From the NCBI RefSeq assembly GCF_017874735.1, contig NZ_JAGGLV010000007.1:124001-188000 (forward strand): DNA of 64,000 nucleotides, in the 5' to 3' direction. The DNA is from Paenibacillus silagei. GTDB taxonomy: Bacteria; Bacillota; Bacilli; Paenibacillales; Paenibacillaceae. The translations under genes and the position numbers were made by a program. The notes under the pieces were generated by a model. It was not told where the DNA came from and searched no databases. It was given only the letters and a program-made list of their open reading frames with translations. Shown one piece after another: positions 44,006-51,572 of this stretch. The first letter of the stretch is position 1. Every line of letters begins with the position of its first letter.

Positions 44006-45151
44006 CTATTCATTGTTTGTTGTGCTGCCCCCGGTCACGCTGGCCGCTGCCTGATGCCGCTCCGGCCAGCTGATTACATTGCGGGTTCTGCTAAGCTCTT
44101 CATAGATGAGTGGACGGTCACGCTTAATCAGCCGCAGCACCAGATGGATGAAGAAGGCCAAATCTGCCAAGAGGATGACTATTTTCACAAGAGCAGCCAG
44201 CGCTGTGCCGATAGAGACGAAGAAGGAGGAGTCAGGCATCAGGGAATTCATTCCGCCTAAGACGCCATAGAGTAATCCATATCGTGCCCATACCCCCCAG
44301 GGTCTGGCCGGGCCGCCGTCTTCACTCCTAAGCCGGATACGCACGACCCATTTGCCGAAGGTGCGCCCGCCTGTGAGCAGAGGAATGCTCAGGAAATAGA
44401 CCATACTAACTGCCCACAACGAAATACTCAACGAGAGCAGATTGAGGAGAATGGTCACCGCGAGCAGCAGGATGGAATCCAGCAGGAAAGCAAGGGCGCG
44501 GCGGGTGTAGGTCACTCTTTTGGCGGAAAGGTCCTCTTGGCTGTCAAGCTTCTCAATCCTCGGCAGCAGGCCGGAGATCCATAGGGAGAGCTTGAATCCG
44601 ATCATGCCGCCCAGCGTATTCGTGATCATGTCATCGACATCGAAGATCCGGTAGGGGTGGTCGAAGAACCCGTAAATGCCTGTAATTTGCGTAATTTCGA
44701 ACAACAGCGACAGCGCAAAGGACAGAATAATGCAGACCACCCAGCGCGTGCGGAAGTAGTAGCCCAGGAACATACCGAAGGGTACGGTCAGCAGTACATT
44801 GAAGGCCGCCAGCAGAAAATCCGCTCCGGTCAGCACATTAAGGTAGCTGGAAGGGTCGCTGCGCGTAATTGGCGTATTGTGCAGAATATCCTGGATGAAC
44901 TGCAGCGGCACGAACTGGAGCATGCTCCCGGCGGGGGCTGCATTATGCCTGGAATCAGGCAAGGGAAGCAGGACCAGGAAGAATGCGTTAAGCAGGTACA
45001 GCAGTAGCAAATACAGCACCAAGGCCCGGATTTTATTGATATAGCCGTGCCGGCGGTATTGCACGATCAGCAGCGGCAAGGTGAAGAACAGCGCCGCAAC
45101 CGGAAAAGCCATGAATGCATAGGAAATCGGAAATAGATAAGTCTGGAACAT
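44006..45151 (-). CDS. VanZ-like / RDD fusion membrane protein
   Basis: A 381-residue membrane protein made of two parts. Residues 1-200 are VanZ-like, with about five helices and the motif 'FEITQITGIYGFFDHPYRIFD' followed by 'DVDDMITNTLGGMIG'. Residues 215-370 are an RDD domain, opening 'TRRALAFLLDSILLL' and containing 'GGRTFGKWVVRIRL'. VanZ-like proteins are linked to envelope antibiotic tolerance in the glycopeptide field, but a function for this fusion is not known. The amidase gene follows 15 bp downstream. Confidence 0.85.
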   Translation of the reverse strand: MFQTYLFPISYAFMAFPVAALFFTLPLLIVQYRRHGYINKIRALVLYLLLLYLLNAFFLVLLPLPDSRHNAAPAGSMLQFVPLQFIQDILHNTPITRSDPSSYLNVLTGADFLLAAFNVLLTVPFGMFLGYYFRTRWVVCIILSFALSLLFEITQITGIYGFFDHPYRIFDVDDMITNTLGGMIGFKLSLWISGLLPRIEKLDSQEDLSAKRVTYTRRALAFLLDSILLLAVTILLNLLSLSISLWAVSMVYFLSIPLLTGGRTFGKWVVRIRLRSEDGGPARPWGVWARYGLLYGVLGGMNSLMPDSSFFVSIGTALAALVKIVILLADLAFFIHLVLRLIKRDRPLIYEELSRTRNVISWPERHQAAASVTGGSTTNNE

Positions 45152-45189
45152 GGGTTCACCTGCTGTCAGTATTTTGTCACAACGACTTC

Positions 45190-45218
45190 ATTATAGAATT
45201 AAACATAAACCGTCTCAA
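45190..45218 (-). promoter_or_regulatory. Promoter of the VanZ/RDD gene
   Basis: On the minus strand TTGAGA (45218-45213), 17-bp spacer, TATAAT (45195-45190), 39 bp before the ATG. Confidence 0.65.
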
Positions 45219-45283
45219 CAGAATTAATCATTCTAACCGTTCTTTCCTGCATAGACATGTTAGGAGAGGAGCGTGAGGACAAT

Positions 45284-45631
45284 ATGGAAAAGAAGGTTCA
45301 ACAGTATTACAAGCTCAAGGCGAAGCAGAAGGAGCTGGAAAAGGAGCTGGCCGGACTCCGGCAGGAGATTCTTGCCCATATCAATGAAGCGGGGCAGACT
45401 GAGGCAGTGTTCGGCAGCTACAAGGTCAAGCTGGTCACTCAAAACCGCAAGGAATATGATGACGACAAGCTCTATCAGACCCTGTCCGACCCCGAACTGT
45501 GGCGGCTGCTCTCCCGGGCAGATCCGGCCAAGGTTGCCAGCCTGACGAAGCTGAAAGTGATCGCGGAAGAGAAAATCGCCCATACGTATGATGTGAAGAC
45601 CATTCAATTACTTCAGGTGGATAAGCAGTAG
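45284..45631 (+). CDS. Small coiled-coil protein of unknown function
   Basis: A 115-residue soluble protein. Residues 1-40 form a charged coiled coil ('YYKLKAKQKELEKELAGLRQ'); the rest is a compact alpha/beta domain with 'YDDDKLYQTL' and 'VIAEEKIAHTYDVKTI'. The layout resembles phage-type Gp157-like or DNA-metabolism accessory proteins, but I cannot place it in a family. ATG 45284 follows GTGAGGAC; the frame is open to 45257. It is monocistronic, without an obvious terminator before ampS. Confidence 0.65.
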   Translation: MEKKVQQYYKLKAKQKELEKELAGLRQEILAHINEAGQTEAVFGSYKVKLVTQNRKEYDDDKLYQTLSDPELWRLLSRADPAKVASLTKLKVIAEEKIAHTYDVKTIQLLQVDKQ

Positions 45632-45766
45632 CGGAAGCGCTGCCGGAAGCGGAGGGATTACATTATGCTCAGCTTCCGGTTGTATATAGAGCATAGATAG
45701 GTGCCATCTTCCCGGTCTTCCGCTATAATTATACAGAGACAGTGAAGATATGGAGGAAGAGAAGAA

Positions 45767-46999
45767 ATGAAGGATTTTGAGCAGATGCTGGAGAAATACG
45801 CAGAGCTGGTAGTCAAGGTCGGTGTGAATGTGCAGCCGGGACAAGTGCTGATGGTTCACGCCCCGCTGGAGACCGCGGAGCTTACCCGGCTGATTGTAGG
45901 CAAGGCCTATGACGCCGGAGCGAAATACGTGCTTGTAGACTGGGACGATGAAGCGGTCACACGCATCCGTTACGAGAAGGCTCCTGAGGAATCGTTCGGG
46001 TATTATCCGCAGTGGCATGCCGATATGCTGGAGGGATTCGCTGAAGAAGGCGGGGCTATATTACATATAAAGGTGCCGGACCCGGAATTATTCCGCGGGA
46101 TCGATTCGGCCAAGGTCTCCACTGCCGTTAAGGCGGCTGCGGTTGCGCGCAAGAAGTACCAGGCCTACACCCGCAACAGCAGAATCAGCTGGTCGCTGAT
46201 CAAGGCGCCGACACGTGCCTGGGCGGACAAGGTGTTCGCCGATCTGCCGGAGGAAGAACGGATCGATGCGATGTGGGAAGCGGTGTTCCAGATGAACCGT
46301 GTGAATAGCGAGGACCCGGTTGCGGCGTGGCGCAGCCATATCGGAGAGCTGAAGCAGAGCCAGGACCGTATGAACGCCAAACGCTACAAAAGCCTGCATT
46401 ACCGCGCTCCGGGCACAGATCTGCGTGTCGAGCTGCCGGAAGGCCATTTATGGCGCGGCGGCGGTGGGGAGAATGCGCGCGGCGTCTATTTTGTAGCGAA
46501 TATGCCTACAGAAGAGATCTATACGATGCCCCATCGCACCGGCGTAAATGGCACGGTCAAGAGTACGCTTCCGCTGAACCTGAACGGGCGGCTCGTCGAC
46601 GGAATTACTGTTACCTTCACAAACGGCAAGGTTACAGCGTATGACGCTGAATCCGGCCGCGAGCACCTGACTTCCTTGCTGGATACGGATGAGGGAGCCT
46701 CATACCTCGGAGAAGTGGCGCTGGTGCCGCATGACTCGCCGATCTCCCGGCTGAACAGAGTATTCTATAACACCGGAATTGACGAGAATGCCTCCTGTCA
46801 TTTCGCACTGGGCAGCGCCTATCCGGTTAATATAGAAGGGGGTACCTCCATGACAAGCGAAGAGCTGCTGTCCAGAGGTGCCAATGTCAGCCTCACGCAT
46901 GTCGATTTCATGGTCGGCTCCGATGCGCTTGATATTGACGGGGAACTGGCCGATGGTACGATCGAGCCGGTGTTCCGTAAGGGGAATTGGGTGCTCTAG
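45767..46999 (+). CDS. ampS: Aminopeptidase, M29 family
   Basis: A 410-residue metallo-aminopeptidase like AmpS/aminopeptidase T. The N-terminal domain opens 'YAELVVKVGVNVQPGQVLMV', the metal ligands sit in the C-terminal domain: 'NMPTEEIYTMPHRTGVNGTV' (Glu and His, about 245-264), 'DENASCHFALGSAYP' (His, about 345) and 'SLTHVDFMVGSDALDIDG' (His and Asp, about 378-390). It is cytosolic and removes N-terminal residues from peptides. GGAGG lies before the ATG at good spacing. Confidence 0.92.
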   Translation: MKDFEQMLEKYAELVVKVGVNVQPGQVLMVHAPLETAELTRLIVGKAYDAGAKYVLVDWDDEAVTRIRYEKAPEESFGYYPQWHADMLEGFAEEGGAILHIKVPDPELFRGIDSAKVSTAVKAAAVARKKYQAYTRNSRISWSLIKAPTRAWADKVFADLPEEERIDAMWEAVFQMNRVNSEDPVAAWRSHIGELKQSQDRMNAKRYKSLHYRAPGTDLRVELPEGHLWRGGGGENARGVYFVANMPTEEIYTMPHRTGVNGTVKSTLPLNLNGRLVDGITVTFTNGKVTAYDAESGREHLTSLLDTDEGASYLGEVALVPHDSPISRLNRVFYNTGIDENASCHFALGSAYPVNIEGGTSMTSEELLSRGANVSLTHVDFMVGSDALDIDGELADGTIEPVFRKGNWVL

Positions 47000-47075
47000 G
47001 TGTGTCCTATCGAGAAGTGAAGTAATCTACAGAACTAAGTCATCCTAACGGATGAATAGGATTACCTTCGCACCA

Positions 47076-47279
47076 GTGCAATGTATACTGTTTTCCGCAT
47101 ACATTCAGGCCGAGTGCCTGCTTGGGAGCACAACGTATGCTGTTTTTCACATACATTTGGTCCATATGCCTGCTTGCGAACACAATGTATGCTGTTTTTC
47201 ACATACATTCAGGCCGAGTGCCTACTTGGGAGCACAACGTATGCTGTTTTCCACATACATTTGGTCCAACACACCTTCT
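47076..47279. repeat. Four tandem copies of a 52-bp unit
   Basis: The landmark TATGCTGTTTT (TATACTGTTTT in copy 1) recurs at 47084, 47136, 47188 and 47240, exactly 52 bp apart. Each unit holds an inverted repeat AATGTATG/CATACATT (or ACGTATG/CATACAT) with a ten-base T-rich loop. The tails alternate: CAGGCCGAGTGCC in copies 1 and 3, TGGTCC in copies 2 and 4, giving a 104-bp higher-order period. It fills the space after ampS. It is not a CRISPR, since no variable spacers exist. Confidence 0.92.
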
Positions 47280-47321
47280 CCACAGCAGCATGAAACTATA
47301 GTTTCCTATATAACAAGAAAG

Positions 47322-47357
47322 GCCGCAATATTCCCGGCAACGGGGATTGCGGCTTTT
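47322..47357 (+). terminator. Terminator-like hairpin before element copy 2
   Basis: GCCGCAAT (47322-47329) pairs with ATTGCGGC (47346-47353), with an inner TCCCG/CGGGG stem, followed by TTTT. It is 320 bp from ampS and may end that transcript after the tandem array. Confidence 0.75.
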
Positions 47358-47365
47358 CTGTTGAA

Positions 47366-47460
47366 ATATAAGAATTTATAGGTTTTACGCTATAAATTAT
47401 TCTTCTATTTCTCGCTGAAACGGTACCGTCCTTTAAAAGGACGGCAAAGCCGTTTCCACT
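47366..47460 (+). repeat. Interspersed two-hairpin element, copy 2
   Basis: Begins ATATAAGAA; hairpin 1 AATTTATAG/CTATAAATT; linker CTTCTATTTCTCGCTG; hairpin 2 from AAACGG, CCGTCC, GGACGG and CCGTTT; ends CCACT. Hairpin 1 differs from copy 1 at a base pair (T-A for G-C) on both arms. It directly follows a terminator-like hairpin and precedes the ECF promoter. Confidence 0.9.
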
Positions 47461-47494
47461 TGTTCATGAGGATTATAAAATAATTGCCGCAGAC

Positions 47495-47521
47495 TAAAAC
47501 TGTTTGCACAACCTCTCCGTC
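47495..47521 (+). promoter_or_regulatory. Probable ECF-type promoter of the sigma factor gene
   Basis: TAAAAC (47495-47500), 17-bp spacer, CGTC (47518-47521). This differs from the common ECF pattern TGAAAC-N16/17-CGTC by one base and lies 38 bp before the sigma ATG, so the sigma factor probably activates its own gene. Confidence 0.55.
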
Positions 47522-47558
47522 TAATTCATGTAAAAAAAGATGGAGAGGAGAGGGAGAG

Positions 47559-48095
47559 ATGACGATGTCAGGCGCAGAGATGAAGCGGGTCACTGCCGCT
47601 GTGCCGTTTGAAGAGACAGATTTCGTCAAAGCGGTGATGGAGCACAGCGACCAGTTATATTCTATTGCCTACAGTTATCTGGGCAACCGCAATGACGCGC
47701 TGGAAGCGTTGCAGGAGACGACTTGCCGGGCGTGGATGAAGCGAAGGACCCTTAAGGACTCAGGCGCGTTCAAATCCTGGCTGATCAGGATTCTAATCTA
47801 TGTCTGCATTGACGAACAACGCAGAAGGAAGAAGGCGGTTCCCACAGCGGCAGAGCATATGCAGGAGGCCGTCATTCATAACAGTACCGAATCTATGGAA
47901 ATGCAGTGGGCGCTCTCGCAGGTGAAGGTGAAATACCGCCATGTGCTGCTGCTCAAATATTATAACGACATGACCTTGGCCGAGATCGCGGTGCTGCTTA
48001 AGAAGCCGGAGGGGACCGTCAAAACCTGGCAGCACAAAGGGCTGAAGCAGCTTAGGACCATTATGAAGAACCGGGGTGAGTGGGATGGACAGTAG
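47559..48095 (+). CDS. ECF RNA polymerase sigma factor
   Basis: A 178-residue ECF sigma factor. Region 2 spans about residues 25-90 ('LYSIAYSYLGNRNDALEALQ' and 'FKSWLIRILIYVCIDEQRR'), region 4 about 120-170 with the recognition helix in 'MTLAEIAVLLKKPEGTVKTW'. ATG 47559 is chosen among clustered starts after the purine run GGAGAGGAGAGGG; 47565 is possible. Its 3' end overlaps the anti-sigma gene by 11 bases. The partner is a membrane-anchored DUF4179 protein, so the stimulus is probably at the envelope. Confidence 0.88.
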   Translation: MTMSGAEMKRVTAAVPFEETDFVKAVMEHSDQLYSIAYSYLGNRNDALEALQETTCRAWMKRRTLKDSGAFKSWLIRILIYVCIDEQRRRKKAVPTAAEHMQEAVIHNSTESMEMQWALSQVKVKYRHVLLLKYYNDMTLAEIAVLLKKPEGTVKTWQHKGLKQLRTIMKNRGEWDGQ

Positions 48096-49218
48096 TAGGG
48101 AAGAGCAGGCGATGCTGACGGATGCGGCACGTATACACAAGGAAGCCGGAGCGGACGCCGGAGGCAATGAGATTAGACAAGCTGTTATAGCCGGAATCGA
48201 GCTCGGACGCAGGAGAAGCTGGCAGGGCAGACTCACCAAAGGCTCCTTCCTCGGATTAGCCGCTGCCGCGGTTGCCGCAATCATTCTGTTCCTCATTCCG
48301 GTCATTCATGATGCGGCACCTCGTGCTGCCGGACCTGCCGGAGAAGTGAACTGGGGCGGGCTGGAAATGTTCAAGCGGCTCTATTCTTCTGATTCAGAGG
48401 CACCTACACTGGATACGGCCATCCGGCACGGCTATATCCAGGAAATTAATCAAAGCGTAGCCAGCGGGGATTACCGGATTACCCTGAATGCAGTAACGGC
48501 GGATGAGAATAAAATCATCTTTTTGTATACAGCAAATGTCGCGGAAGGACAGGAGATCTATAGTGTTAACAGTGCGAGAATCAAGAATCCGGCAACCGGC
48601 TATGATCTTGAGAACGGGGGTGGGATCGGCGCCCATGCTAAAAACAATGGACACGATGATAAGCGTATTTTTTACGGGCGCGGTGCCATCCTTCTGGACC
48701 GGAGCAAGCCGTTCCCGGAACAGCTGGAAGCGGATTTCCAGATTTCCTCAATGGATAAAGGGAAAATGAAAGATCTGGCGAAGGGTGTCAATGTAGCCGA
48801 TGTGCATTATTCCCCGAGACTCAAGATCAGCTTCAAGCTTGACCCGAAATTCAAAAAGCAGCAGACAGTCATTGTCCGGCCGGGGGAGGATTTCATGCTG
48901 GAGGGGATTCAAGTGACGCTCGAGCAGGTTGAGCTCTCTCCCTTGATGATCCGCACTGTAGTCAAAATTAAAAACGAGTCTGAGATTACATGGGAGAACA
49001 GGCAAAAGATATCTGGCTCTGTACACAGGAATGAAATTATGTCGACTGCCAAGTACGGAACCACCGAGATATGGTCACCGACAGGTACTGGAACCGATGA
49101 GGGATTTGAACATTATTTCGGCAGCAATCTGCTGGATAAGCCGGAATCGATGAACATGATTATGAAGACCGGAGAAGGCAAGAATACCAAGGAGATTAAC
49201 TTGCCAATCCTGCCGTGA
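48085..49218 (+). CDS. DUF4179-type membrane anti-sigma factor
   Basis: A 377-residue single-pass membrane protein. Cytosolic residues 1-50 should bind the sigma factor, one transmembrane helix lies at about 54-75 ('FLGLAAAAVAAIILFLIPVI'), and the exported part begins with a DUF4179 domain ('MFKRLYSSDSEAPTLDTAIR', 'DENKIIFLYTANV'). Overlap with the sigma gene and this topology are typical of sigma/anti-sigma pairs. GGGGTGAG precedes ATG 48085. A terminator follows. Confidence 0.87.
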   Translation: MDSSREEQAMLTDAARIHKEAGADAGGNEIRQAVIAGIELGRRRSWQGRLTKGSFLGLAAAAVAAIILFLIPVIHDAAPRAAGPAGEVNWGGLEMFKRLYSSDSEAPTLDTAIRHGYIQEINQSVASGDYRITLNAVTADENKIIFLYTANVAEGQEIYSVNSARIKNPATGYDLENGGGIGAHAKNNGHDDKRIFYGRGAILLDRSKPFPEQLEADFQISSMDKGKMKDLAKGVNVADVHYSPRLKISFKLDPKFKKQQTVIVRPGEDFMLEGIQVTLEQVELSPLMIRTVVKIKNESEITWENRQKISGSVHRNEIMSTAKYGTTEIWSPTGTGTDEGFEHYFGSNLLDKPESMNMIMKTGEGKNTKEINLPILP

Positions 49219-49235
49219 ATCCTTGCATGTGGAAG

Positions 49236-49273
49236 AGGCTGACTGCCGGTATGCTCGGCAGGTCAGCCTTTTT
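49236..49273 (+). terminator. Terminator of the sigma/anti-sigma operon
   Basis: AGGCTGAC-TGCCG pairs with CGGCAG-GTCAGCCT and is followed by TTTTT. Confidence 0.88.
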
Positions 49274-49283
49274 GGCGGTTGGG

Positions 49284-49844
49284 TTAGAGCGGTTGTAATC
49301 CCCGGTTATCAAACCTGAAGGCAAGCTTATTGCCGTCAAAAGTCTCTCCGGTCCGCTCGGAATAGAGGCCCTGTGTATAGCGGGAGACGGTCTTCCGCCA
49401 AAATTTCTGTCCGGTTATATTCTTCGCCGCCGGATTCGTGAACAGCTCCCATTCACCCCGGAATTGTTCAAACACCAGCACCGCCGCCTGTTCCGCGATT
49501 CCTGTCCCTCTGAAGGGCTGCAGCAGAAAATAGTCGCTCACGAAATAATCAACGCCCTGTGCACAGTAGGGAGGGGTGGCGATGCGGGCGAAGCCTGCCG
49601 GCATCGCATTAGCTTGAATTAGGAAAGAGTACAGAGTGCCCGGCTTGTCCCACCAAATATTCTGGACCTCGTACTGGTCTGCCAGCGTGCGGTATTCGTC
49701 CGTATCCTCAAAGATACCATGCCGGTTAGGAAGATGCCCCTCCACAAGTCCGTAATGTCCCGACAGATCATGCAGATAGAGCGGTAACATATTTTTGATG
49801 ATATAGGCTTCATCCGGTCCGGTTAGCTTGATAGATATATTCAT
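49284..49844 (-). CDS. GNAT-like acetyltransferase
   Basis: A 186-residue protein with the GNAT acetyl-CoA region in 'FLLQPFRGTGIAEQAAVLVF' (RGTGIA loop, about 110-125) and the family-typical final strands 'FWRKTVSRYT'. The N-terminus 'LTGPDEAYIIKNMLPLYLHD' matches a Bacillota subgroup of unknown substrate. It is a single gene, convergent with the sigma operon. Between it and the DUF5050 gene lies dispersed element copy 3. Confidence 0.8.
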   Translation of the reverse strand: MNISIKLTGPDEAYIIKNMLPLYLHDLSGHYGLVEGHLPNRHGIFEDTDEYRTLADQYEVQNIWWDKPGTLYSFLIQANAMPAGFARIATPPYCAQGVDYFVSDYFLLQPFRGTGIAEQAAVLVFEQFRGEWELFTNPAAKNITGQKFWRKTVSRYTQGLYSERTGETFDGNKLAFRFDNRGLQPL

Positions 49845-49956
49845 TGCCAGCCTGCTTTCTGTAATTATCTATAACGCCTACTCCCAATGTATACCGGAAA
49901 TGAAGTCTTTTCATAGGCAAGTCTCTGTTATAAACTGAACTTTATCTATTCGCATC

Positions 49957-50054
49957 CAAGTGGAAACGGCATTACCGTCCTTTTATAAGGAAGGTACCGT
50001 TTCAGCGAGAAATAGAAGGATAATTTATCGTGTGCAACATATAAATTCTTATAT
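49957..50054 (-). repeat. Interspersed two-hairpin element, copy 3 (inverted)
   Basis: On the minus strand ATATAAGAA, hairpin 1 arms AATTTAT/ATAAATT, linker CTTCTATTTCTCGCTG, then AAACGG, CCTTCC, GGACGG, CCGTTT, CCACT. Hairpin 2 keeps its shape through a G-T pair. It lies five bases after the DUF5050 terminator in the same orientation. Confidence 0.88.
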
Positions 50055-50058
50055 TTTT

Positions 50059-50097
50059 AAAAAAGCCGAAACTTCCGATATCGAAAATTCCGGCTTA
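50059..50097 (-). terminator. Terminator of the DUF5050 gene
   Basis: On the minus strand AAGCCG pairs with CGGCTT around an inner TCGATATCGG region, followed by TTTTT. Confidence 0.75.
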
Positions 50098-50110
50098 TTC
50101 TATATATATA

Positions 50111-51412
50111 TTACTTCGCGGAGACCAGTGCTAAGTAGCTAACCGGACCAGTGGACAGTTTGATTTTGGTTTTGCCGTCATTGCTGTACCGGTAGAGGCA
50201 GTCATTGTCAAGACCATTGATATAATACAAGCCGGGAATATTGTCTGTAATTACAGAGTAATCGGACTCAACGCCCGTCATTTTGGTCAAGGATGAATCG
50301 GCATTCAGGACGTAAGCATCGGCTGCGGTGAACAATACGGTGGTGAGCGCCGTTCCGTTCTTAACCGTTCTGATATCTTGAACATTCGTCAGCGGCAGCG
50401 CCTTGGAGGCGATGATTTTGCCGTTGGCCAGCGTGCTGATGTAGGCTTTGCCTTTGGAATCTGCATATACCAGCTTATTCACAGCAATCTCGCTGATGCT
50501 GGTCACACTGTTCTGGCTGAGCTGCAGGATCTTTCCGTTCTTATCCATCAGGAAGCCCTTGCCGGTGTTATAGTCCAGCTCATCGCCGGTGGCATCCACT
50601 TTAATGCCTTTGTTGAACAGAAAATAATGATCGGACCAGCTACCGGCAGTGGCGGCATTGGATTCAAGCGGGTTTTTGGCATTGGCTGCTTTGGGAGCTC
50701 CACCGCTTAGAGGGAGGGTGTAGAGCACCATTGAGTTCAGAGAATACTCGGTTTCGGCAGGTTTGTTGTCAATCATAAGGTTAATACTTGTAGCATAAGG
50801 ATGATAAAATTTGCTCTTCTGAATCGCTCCGCTGGCAATCCACTGAATGGCTCCACTCCCGTCGCGGGACCTCGAAGCAACCCAGGTAGTGTTGTTCTTC
50901 AGCGCATTATAGTAGATCCGCCCGCCTGATACGTCGAAGGCCCGGAAATTCACATCGGCATTGTCTGCGATAAGAGTAAGCTGTGAATCATCGTCAGCGT
51001 CGGCCAAGGTGCGGTAGATGTGTCCTGTATCATCCAGGAAGTACAGATAGGGACCCTCGAACAGGTAAAAGAGGATATTCCGGTCCCCGAGGAAGCTCGT
51101 AATTAAAGCATCGGGATCACTTAGGGACAGCCGCTGAATTCCCATACCGTCATTATAGTAAAAATACAGATATTTGCCGGTTGAATCTAATCCGTTGCCG
51201 TCATAATTCTCAACGATCTTCTGTGTCTCACTTCCATCTGTGGTCACACGGTATAGAACATCGTCAGAGACATAGTACACATATGATTTCGCAGAAGCTG
51301 CCGCTGCTGCCGTATGTGACTGTCTGCCGCCCCCAACTGTACCGAGTGTCGCCAGTAGCAGCACGAGCAGAAAGACACCTGTTTTTCTGGATAGTAATTG
51401 TAAAGCCTTCAT
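50111..51412 (-). CDS. Secreted DUF5050-like beta-propeller protein
   Basis: A 433-residue exported protein. Residues 1-32 are a signal peptide with a long hydrophobic core ('TGVFLLVLLLATLGTVGGG'), followed by an Ala-rich cleavage region. The rest consists of repeated beta units around aromatic-Asp motifs ('YVYYVSDDVLYRVTTDGSE', 'YLYFYYNDGMGIQRL', 'GRIYYNALKN'), typical of DUF5050/TolB-like propellers. Function unknown. ATG 51412 follows GGGGAG; two earlier in-frame starts exist, up to 51454. Confidence 0.8.
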   Translation of the reverse strand: MKALQLLSRKTGVFLLVLLLATLGTVGGGRQSHTAAAAASAKSYVYYVSDDVLYRVTTDGSETQKIVENYDGNGLDSTGKYLYFYYNDGMGIQRLSLSDPDALITSFLGDRNILFYLFEGPYLYFLDDTGHIYRTLADADDDSQLTLIADNADVNFRAFDVSGGRIYYNALKNNTTWVASRSRDGSGAIQWIASGAIQKSKFYHPYATSINLMIDNKPAETEYSLNSMVLYTLPLSGGAPKAANAKNPLESNAATAGSWSDHYFLFNKGIKVDATGDELDYNTGKGFLMDKNGKILQLSQNSVTSISEIAVNKLVYADSKGKAYISTLANGKIIASKALPLTNVQDIRTVKNGTALTTVLFTAADAYVLNADSSLTKMTGVESDYSVITDNIPGLYYINGLDNDCLYRYSNDGKTKIKLSTGPVSYLALVSAK

Positions 51413-51572
51413 AGTCATTCTCCCCTTCAGCCAATGTGGTAAACATACGAACAAATCCTGTTCTAATAAGATATCGGATGAATCGGCAGTTTCAAATATA
51501 CAGCTTAAGCCCTAAAGGGCTTGCATGAAAGAGAAAATGAACCGGCAGGCTGGGACTCATGGTCCGGCAGCA

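Noticed and set aside
47076-47279. Possible CRISPR array
   Set aside because: The repeats are directly contiguous 52-bp units without unique spacers, and no cas gene is present.
47052-47381. 109-codon frame across the 52-bp array
   Set aside because: Produced by the tandem repeat; no Shine-Dalgarno and the text simply repeats.
49957-50142. 60-codon frame over the interspersed element and DUF5050 terminator
   Set aside because: It coincides with element copy 3 (its ATG region is the CCACTT end of the element) and a terminator; no coding evidence.
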